Assembly: GCA_938049325.1 (NCBI GenBank)
Contig: CALICC010000239.1
Span: 1-11,027 of the forward strand
Origin: an uncultured Ilumatobacter sp.
GTDB taxonomy: Bacteria > Actinomycetota > Acidimicrobiia > Acidimicrobiales > Ilumatobacteraceae
Reading direction: 5' to 3'
DNA: 11,027 bases
The notes beneath the pieces are model-generated. The model had not been told where the DNA came from, searched no databases, and saw nothing but the letters and a program-made list of their open reading frames with translations. A program made the translations under genes and the position numbers. Shown one piece after another: positions 6,673-11,027 of this stretch; positions within the stretch are counted from its first letter, which is position 1, and the number at the start of each line of letters is the position of its first letter.

Positions 6673-8298
6673 TTAGCTCGGTGTCTGGATCCAGGCGGTC
6701 ACATCAGTGCCGACGGTGTGTCCGTCGCTCGGGCCCGACGTGAGGAGGATGGTTCCGTTCGGGAGCTCGACTGGTTCGTCGCCGAAGTTGGTCACGTTGG
6801 TGATGCCGCCGCGCTCGAACGCGATGACGTCGTCGCCCATATCGATCCACGCGAACGTCGAGCCTGCGCTGAGATGCGCACGGCGCAACGCAAGGGCAGA
6901 CCGATACAACTCGAGTGTCGACCCGGCGACTCCCGTTTGTGCCTCGACCGAGAAGTCGGCGAAGTCGCTGGGTTGAGGAAGCCATGGTGCGGCTTCGCCG
7001 AAGCCGAACGCGGGCCCCGAACGTGTCCACGGGATCGGGACGCGACAGCCGTCGCGCCCCTTGATCTTGTGGCCGGTGCGCTCCCAGATCGGATCGTCGA
7101 GCACCTCAGGTGGCAGGTCGGTCACCTCGCGCAGACCCAACTCTTCACCCTGATACAGGTACACCGACCCGGGGAGCGCAAGCATCAGCATCGCGGCGGC
7201 GCGAGCTCGGTTGAGACCGACGTGCTGGTCGAGGTCATCGTCGACCACCGAGGCGTTGATGCCCGTCGGCTGATTTTCGGGTGCGAGCGCGAAACGGGTG
7301 GCGTGGCGAATGACGTCATGATTCGACAGCACCCACGTGGGCATCGCTGCGTTGGAGTCGATGAGCTGAATGGCGCGTTCGATCAACGGCCGACGCGCAG
7401 CTGCGGTCCACGGGGCGGTCAGGAAATCGAAATCGAACGACTGGTGATACTGGTCTGACTTGAGGTACATCGGAAGTCGCTCAGGGCTCACCCACGCTTC
7501 GGCGACCATCACCTTGCCGGCGTACGAGTCCGCCACCGAGCGCCATTCGCGGATGATCTCGTGCACCTCGTCGCGGTCCCAGTACGGATGCGACCCGTCT
7601 TGCTCGATACCGAACGCCGGGACACCGGCCGCCAGATCGGGCAGCGACGGATCCTTCGACAGTCCGTGCGCAACGTCGACGCGGAAACCGTCGATGCCGC
7701 GGTCGAACCAGAACCGGAAGATGTCGAGGAAGTCGGCGCGGACTTCTGGGTGGTCCCAGTTGAGATCGGGTTGCGACACGTCGAAAAGGTGGAGATACCA
7801 ATCGCCGTCATCGATACGCGTCCAGGCCGGTCCGCCGAACACCGACTGCCAGTTGTTGGGCGGTTCGGTGCCGTCGGGACCGCGGCCCGATCGGAAGTAG
7901 TAGCGATCCCGCGATGCGTCGCCCGGTGCCGCGCTGATCGCCTCGCGGAACCACGCATGCTCGCTGGATGTGTGGTTCGGCACGAGGTCGGCGAGCACCT
8001 TGAGTCCAAGATCGTGCGCGTCGGAGATCAACGCCTCCGCGCCGGCGAGGTCGCCGTATCGACGGTCGATGGCGCGGTAGTTGGCAACGTCGTAGCCGCC
8101 GTCGTTCAGCGGCGACTCGTACCACGGGTTGATCCACAGCGCATCGACGCCGAGATCGCGCAGGTAGCCGAGGCGGGACCGCAAGCCGGCCAGGTCGCCG
8201 GTGCCGTCGCCGTCACCATCGGCGAACGACCGGATGTACACCTGGTAGGTGACCGCCTGTCGCCACCACAGGTCGTCATGCTCGATTGCTTCGGTCAT
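6673..8298 (-). CDS. Alpha-glucosidase, glycoside hydrolase family 13
   Basis: The 541-residue enzyme should release glucose from the non-reducing end of alpha-glucosides such as maltose, isomaltose or sucrose. It has the (beta/alpha)8 barrel motifs of GH13 alpha-glucosidases in order: DLVPNHTS (104-111), GFRVDVAH (204-211) with nucleophile Asp208, VMVAEAW (263-269) with acid/base Glu267, and SNHD (325-328) with stabilising Asp328. The start, WWRQAVTYQVYIRSFADGDGDG, is typical of this group, and the shorter C-terminal beta domain runs to the end. There is no signal peptide, so it acts in the cytoplasm on imported sugars. Linkage preference (alpha-1,4 or alpha-1,6) is not decidable by eye. Length is full and no catalytic residue is missing. 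The start is fixed by a GGAG five bases upstream. A transporter or regulator gene, often adjacent, is not in this window. Confidence 0.95.
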   Translation of the reverse strand: MTEAIEHDDLWWRQAVTYQVYIRSFADGDGDGTGDLAGLRSRLGYLRDLGVDALWINPWYESPLNDGGYDVANYRAIDRRYGDLAGAEALISDAHDLGLKVLADLVPNHTSSEHAWFREAISAAPGDASRDRYYFRSGRGPDGTEPPNNWQSVFGGPAWTRIDDGDWYLHLFDVSQPDLNWDHPEVRADFLDIFRFWFDRGIDGFRVDVAHGLSKDPSLPDLAAGVPAFGIEQDGSHPYWDRDEVHEIIREWRSVADSYAGKVMVAEAWVSPERLPMYLKSDQYHQSFDFDFLTAPWTAAARRPLIERAIQLIDSNAAMPTWVLSNHDVIRHATRFALAPENQPTGINASVVDDDLDQHVGLNRARAAAMLMLALPGSVYLYQGEELGLREVTDLPPEVLDDPIWERTGHKIKGRDGCRVPIPWTRSGPAFGFGEAAPWLPQPSDFADFSVEAQTGVAGSTLELYRSALALRRAHLSAGSTFAWIDMGDDVIAFERGGITNVTNFGDEPVELPNGTILLTSGPSDGHTVGTDVTAWIQTPS

Positions 8299-8301
8299 CT
8301 G

Positions 8302-8307
8302 CTCTCC
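8302..8307 (-). promoter_or_regulatory. Ribosome-binding site of the alpha-glucosidase gene
   Basis: Read on the minus strand this is GGAGAG, ending three bases before the ATG at 8298 (GGAG spaced five). It fixes the start. Confidence 0.7.
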
Positions 8308-8317
8308 ACTGCCTGGG

Positions 8318-8344
8318 CCCGCCGGCTCACACTAGAGCGGCGGG
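8318..8344 (-). promoter_or_regulatory. Dyad around a possible -10 box upstream of the alpha-glucosidase gene
   Basis: Plus-strand arms CCCGCCG (8318-8324) and CGGCGGG (8338-8344) pair. CTC/GAG extends the stem past one unpaired G (8325), leaving the 6-nt loop 8329-8334. On the minus strand that loop reads TAGTGT, which fits the TANNNT -10 consensus of actinobacterial promoters and would put the transcript start near 8322, leaving a short leader containing the ribosome-binding site. No convincing -35 is seen. The dyad could be a regulator operator or a hairpin in the transcript from the upstream acetyltransferase gene. It lacks a T-run, so it is not a typical intrinsic terminator. Confidence 0.3.
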
Positions 8345-8440
8345 TCGGTCACGTGCCGTTCGGTGCAGCGCTCGGTTGCAGCCGCTTCGGTCGAGCTCGC
8401 CACACAGCGACGTTCTGGCTCTCGAGTCGCTCTCCGCTGG

Positions 8441-8935
8441 TCAAGCGATACGGCTGACACGTTCGAGTGAGAAGATCACGTCCACACCGTCGACGCCGCA
8501 ATCGACCACTCTCGCGCCAGCGTCTTGGGCGATGTGCACGAGCGCGGCGCATCGTTGGCTGCAGTGCATGATCACCCGCTGGTGTCCGAAAGCTGCGGCG
8601 CGATGCACCGCCTCGGACAGCATTCGCCGTCCGATTCCCTTGCCGCGCCACTCTGGGACTACAGCGAGCACGGTGCCGCCGACGGGATCGATGCGCACCA
8701 TGGCGATGATCCGACCCGACTCCATCATGCCGATACGAATTCCCTTGGCATCGACCAGCTGAGCACGCGTGGCCGCACCGAGTTTCGGTGGAGCCGAGCC
8801 GAAAAGGCGCGGCTCGCGTCGCAACTCCTCGGCGAACGCTTCGACCGCCCGTTGAGCGCTCGGGTGAGCGAGGGCAACGAGGAAGGGGGCGGTGGCTGTG
8901 GGCGTCGACGCTTGAGTGTCTTGCATGTGGTTCAT
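8441..8935 (-). CDS. GNAT-family N-acetyltransferase
   Basis: The 164-residue product has the GNAT core: a beta strand pair around IRIGMMESGRIIAMVRIDP (66-84), then AVVPEWRGKGIGRRML (91-106). The latter contains the acetyl-CoA pyrophosphate-binding R/Q-x-x-G-x-G pattern (RGKGIG, 97-102), followed by the helix SEAVHRAAAFG. The family transfers acetyl groups from acetyl-CoA to amines of small molecules or proteins; the substrate is not evident. The first 20 residues are Thr/Ala-rich and may be untranslated, because a second Met lies at residue 4 (8926) and neither start has a clear Shine-Dalgarno. It is 142 bp upstream of the alpha-glucosidase on the same strand and divergent from the GH92 gene, so it may be a separate unit. 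Confidence 0.85.
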   Translation of the reverse strand: MNHMQDTQASTPTATAPFLVALAHPSAQRAVEAFAEELRREPRLFGSAPPKLGAATRAQLVDAKGIRIGMMESGRIIAMVRIDPVGGTVLAVVPEWRGKGIGRRMLSEAVHRAAAFGHQRVIMHCSQRCAALVHIAQDAGARVVDCGVDGVDVIFSLERVSRIA

Positions 8936-8991
8936 CGTTGCGACGCGACATCATCGCCGTGTTTCCGACGCGTGAGCAGTGCGTGTAGCAG

Positions 8992-9014
8992 CGCTCGCGT
9001 CGACGTTGCGAGCG
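8992..9014. repeat. Inverted repeat in the divergent GNAT/GH92 intergenic region
   Basis: CGCTCGC (8992-8998) and GCGAGCG (9008-9014) are perfect inverted arms around a 9-nt spacer, in the 160-bp gap between divergent genes. The site could bind a transcriptional regulator. In GC-rich DNA a 7-bp dyad can arise by chance, and no second copy was noticed in this window. Confidence 0.3.
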
Positions 9015-9083
9015 GATGCAGCGAGGACCGGAGCGCTGTGCAGTTGTTCATTGGTGCGAAACACTGCGATCACATCGGACTCG

Positions 9084-9089
9084 TAACTT
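9084..9089 (+). promoter_or_regulatory. Possible -10 box for a leaderless GH92 transcript
   Basis: TAACTT fits the TANNNT -10 pattern and ends six bases before the ATG at 9096, which would put the transcript start at the start codon itself. The gene also lacks a Shine-Dalgarno, as expected for a leaderless mRNA. No clear -35 hexamer is seen. Confidence 0.3.
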
Positions 9090-9095
9090 CGACAC

Positions 9096-11027
9096 ATGGA
9101 GGTCGAGCACGCGACCGGATCGGTCGATCCATTCATCGGGACCGATGTCGCCGATCTCGCGCAACCATCTGCACTCGCAGCAAGTTGGTGGTGGCCGAAA
9201 CCTCCCGTCGGGAACACGCACCCGGGGGCCACATTTCCGTTCGGCATGGTGTCGGCGTGCGCTCACTCGGGCGCGTACCCAACCGGCTACGGCTGCTTCG
9301 AACGGTCGGTCGAAGGGATTCCGCGCCGCCGACACGATGACCTGGTTGCTTCCGGATTCACGCACTTCCAGCAATCGGGCACCGGGGCGATCCGCAAGTA
9401 CTACAACTACCTGCGCGTCACTCCGATGCTCGAACCGCTCGATGCGCTCGGCGCAACCTGGACGATCACGTCCGAAGTTGCCGAGCCTGGCTACTACTGC
9501 GCTGTGCTCGACAACGGCATCCGGTGCGAGCTGACCGTGGGCCCGAGGAGCGTCGTGCATCGCTACACGTTCCCCCGCAACCCCGACGCTCGGGTGGTCG
9601 TCGACTGTTCTCACGGTGGTCTCGGCATCGATCACGGAGCGACCGTGCCGTTGCGGGCCACCGTCAACTCCATCGCTCCTGGAGTGGCGAACGGGGAAGT
9701 CGTGATGGAAGGCGTGCCCGTGGGCTTCCACGTCGAATGCGACGCCCCCGACTGGACACAAGCGGTGTGGTACGACCGCCGCCGAATGCACGGCGGGACA
9801 CGTTTGCAGTTCGACTCCATCCGGCCGACCACCCTGCGTCCTTTCGGTCTGATGCTCGCTGGGCCGAGCGAACCCGACCGTGCGATCGAGATCAGTATCG
9901 GGTTCTCGTTGCGTGGGCCAGAGCAGGCTCGCGACAATCTGTACGTCGATCGTGCGTCGGCGCGCACTCCCGTGTCGTCGGCTGGACAATCGACTTCGTC
10001 GCCGGATCAGGCGACCTTCGACGAGCAACGAACGAGCACACGCTCGGCCTGGTGCGAACACCTGTCGACGATCCGGGTCGAAACGGACTCGGCCGAACGC
10101 CGCACCGTGTTCGACACGGCGCTGTACCACTCGATGATCAAGCCGTGTCTGGCGCCGAACGAGAGCCCGTTCTGGCCGGGAGCGGAACCGTTTGCGTTCG
10201 ACATCTGCACGATGTGGGACATCTACCGGACGCAGCTTCCGCTCATGACGACGCTGTTTCCGGCACGTGCCGCGGAGCTCGCGAACGCGCTGCTCCACGT
10301 CGCCGAGGAAGAAGGGAACCTGCCCATTGGCTACCGGATGGCGAAGGGAACCGACCGGTTCTCGCGCCAAGGCAGTGCACTGGCGCACACCTTCCTGGCC
10401 GATCTGTGCGCACTCGACATACCCGGGATCGATTGGGAATGGGCCCTGTGCCACATGGACTCCGATCTCCGTCGTCAATACGGCGAGGAGTTCCTCGAGC
10501 TCGGCGTCACCCACCCGATCACTCATTCACTCGACCTCGCGTTCGGTTATCACTGCACCGCGCTCGTTGCCCGCTCGGTCGGCGACGTCGCACTCGCCGA
10601 GCAGTTCGATTCGCTCGCCACACGGTGGGAGAACGCCTACGACCCTGCGACCGGGCTGCTGATCGACTCGACGTTCTACGAGGGAGGCAAGTGGAACTAC
10701 TCGTTCCGACTCAGCCACGACATGGCAGGCCGAATCGACCTGGCCGGAGGCGAGACCGCCTACCTCGGGCTCCTCGATCGGTTTTTCGGTTTTGGTGAGG
10801 CACCCGTCAAGCAACTCGGCGAAGCGCCCGACACCGACGAAGTCGCGGCGGGGTACGCGTTGAACCGTTTCGAAGGTCTGAACAACGAGCCCGACATGGA
10901 AGCGCCGTGGTCGTATCACTACCTCGGCCGCCCCGATCGCACCGCCGACATCGTGCACGCCGCGGTGATGAACCAGTTCGCGACGGGTCGCGGCGGCCTG
11001 CCCGGCAACGACGACTCCGGCGGCCTC
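9096..11027 (+). CDS. Glycoside hydrolase family 92 (exo-alpha-mannosidase family), 3' partial
   Basis: GH92 enzymes are calcium-dependent inverting exo-alpha-mannosidases, often alpha-1,2 but also other linkages. The frame is open without a stop for 644 codons to the window end, so the C-terminus is missing. Recognised parts are the N-terminal VDPFIG and HPGATFPFGMVS (about 44-55), SGFTHFQQSGTG (around 87-98), ALYHSMIKP and FDICTMWDIYRTQLPLMTTL in the middle, FYEGGKWNYSF with the probable catalytic acid Glu529, NNEPD, and LPGNDDSGGL at the end, where Asp639 and Asp640 match the catalytic-base region. The Glu-to-Asp spacing agrees with that of characterised GH92 enzymes. ATG 9096 is the first start after an in-frame TAA at 9084. 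No signal peptide is apparent, unlike many secreted GH92 proteins, so it may be cytoplasmic. Linkage specificity is not readable. Confidence 0.92.
   Translation, partial: MEVEHATGSVDPFIGTDVADLAQPSALAASWWWPKPPVGNTHPGATFPFGMVSACAHSGAYPTGYGCFERSVEGIPRRRHDDLVASGFTHFQQSGTGAIRKYYNYLRVTPMLEPLDALGATWTITSEVAEPGYYCAVLDNGIRCELTVGPRSVVHRYTFPRNPDARVVVDCSHGGLGIDHGATVPLRATVNSIAPGVANGEVVMEGVPVGFHVECDAPDWTQAVWYDRRRMHGGTRLQFDSIRPTTLRPFGLMLAGPSEPDRAIEISIGFSLRGPEQARDNLYVDRASARTPVSSAGQSTSSPDQATFDEQRTSTRSAWCEHLSTIRVETDSAERRTVFDTALYHSMIKPCLAPNESPFWPGAEPFAFDICTMWDIYRTQLPLMTTLFPARAAELANALLHVAEEEGNLPIGYRMAKGTDRFSRQGSALAHTFLADLCALDIPGIDWEWALCHMDSDLRRQYGEEFLELGVTHPITHSLDLAFGYHCTALVARSVGDVALAEQFDSLATRWENAYDPATGLLIDSTFYEGGKWNYSFRLSHDMAGRIDLAGGETAYLGLLDRFFGFGEAPVKQLGEAPDTDEVAAGYALNRFEGLNNEPDMEAPWSYHYLGRPDRTADIVHAAVMNQFATGRGGLPGNDDSGGL

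Noticed and set aside
8318..8344. Intrinsic terminator for the GNAT gene
   Set aside because: The hairpin is strong but no T-run follows on the minus strand, so it is listed only as a possible operator or promoter element.
7561..8457. Plus-strand ORF of 298 codons opposite the alpha-glucosidase
   Set aside because: It is a shadow; all four GH13 motifs are on the minus strand.
9048..10526. Long minus-strand ORF of 492 codons opposite the GH92 gene
   Set aside because: Its translation is Arg/His-rich with no domain, and the plus frame from 9096 carries clear GH92 motifs throughout. It is an antisense shadow of high-GC coding DNA.
9524..10798. Plus-strand ORF of 424 codons inside the GH92 gene
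   Set aside because: It is in a different frame from GH92, Arg/Pro-rich and without motifs.

Overview
The window looks like chromosomal DNA from a high-GC actinobacterium. Codons end strongly in G or C, adjacent genes overlap by ATGA or GTGA, and the carbon monoxide dehydrogenase (cox) gene order is the one I recall from mycobacteria (Mycobacterium tuberculosis Rv0373c to Rv0368c). An Acidimicrobiia or Ilumatobacter-like host is a guess from codon and dinucleotide style; no rRNA or other marker gene is present to test it.

Region 1 (1-5594, + strand) is the 3' part of a cox operon. It begins inside coxL, the molybdenum-bearing catalytic subunit. It continues with an XdhC/CoxI-family insertion factor carrying an extra C-terminal YHS domain, a MobA/MocA-like nucleotidyltransferase, the MoxR-type AAA ATPase CoxD, a small unannotated ORF, the membrane-anchored SRPBCC protein CoxG, and the von Willebrand A protein CoxE. 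Four of the six junctions are start/stop overlaps (1206, 2687, 3559, 3711). The other two gaps are 3 and 9 bp, so the block is almost certainly one translationally coupled transcript. CoxL oxidises CO. The XdhC-like and MocA-like proteins plausibly prepare and insert the molybdenum cofactor, CoxD and CoxE form an ATPase/VWA maturation pair, and CoxG links the enzyme to the membrane quinone pool. coxM and coxS are expected just upstream of base 1.

Region 2 (5595-6672) holds a small helical-repeat protein on the minus strand, convergent with coxE. It is followed by a broken plus-strand gene whose reading frame is interrupted by one stop and by two apparent one-base losses, both placeable in runs of G.

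Region 3 (6673-11027) is carbohydrate-related. A cytoplasmic GH13 alpha-glucosidase and a GNAT acetyltransferase lie on the minus strand. A GH92 exo-alpha-mannosidase-family gene reads divergently on the plus strand and runs off the end just after its catalytic GNDD motif. The combination suggests a heterotroph that breaks down alpha-glucosides and possibly mannose-containing glycans and supplements its energy supply by oxidising CO.

I see no tRNA, rRNA, CRISPR array, insertion sequence or attachment site. The most interesting items are the coupled 51-codon ORF between coxD and coxG, the YHS fusion on the XdhC protein, and the G-run frameshifted gene at 6196-6655. No clearly novel defence or mobile system is visible.
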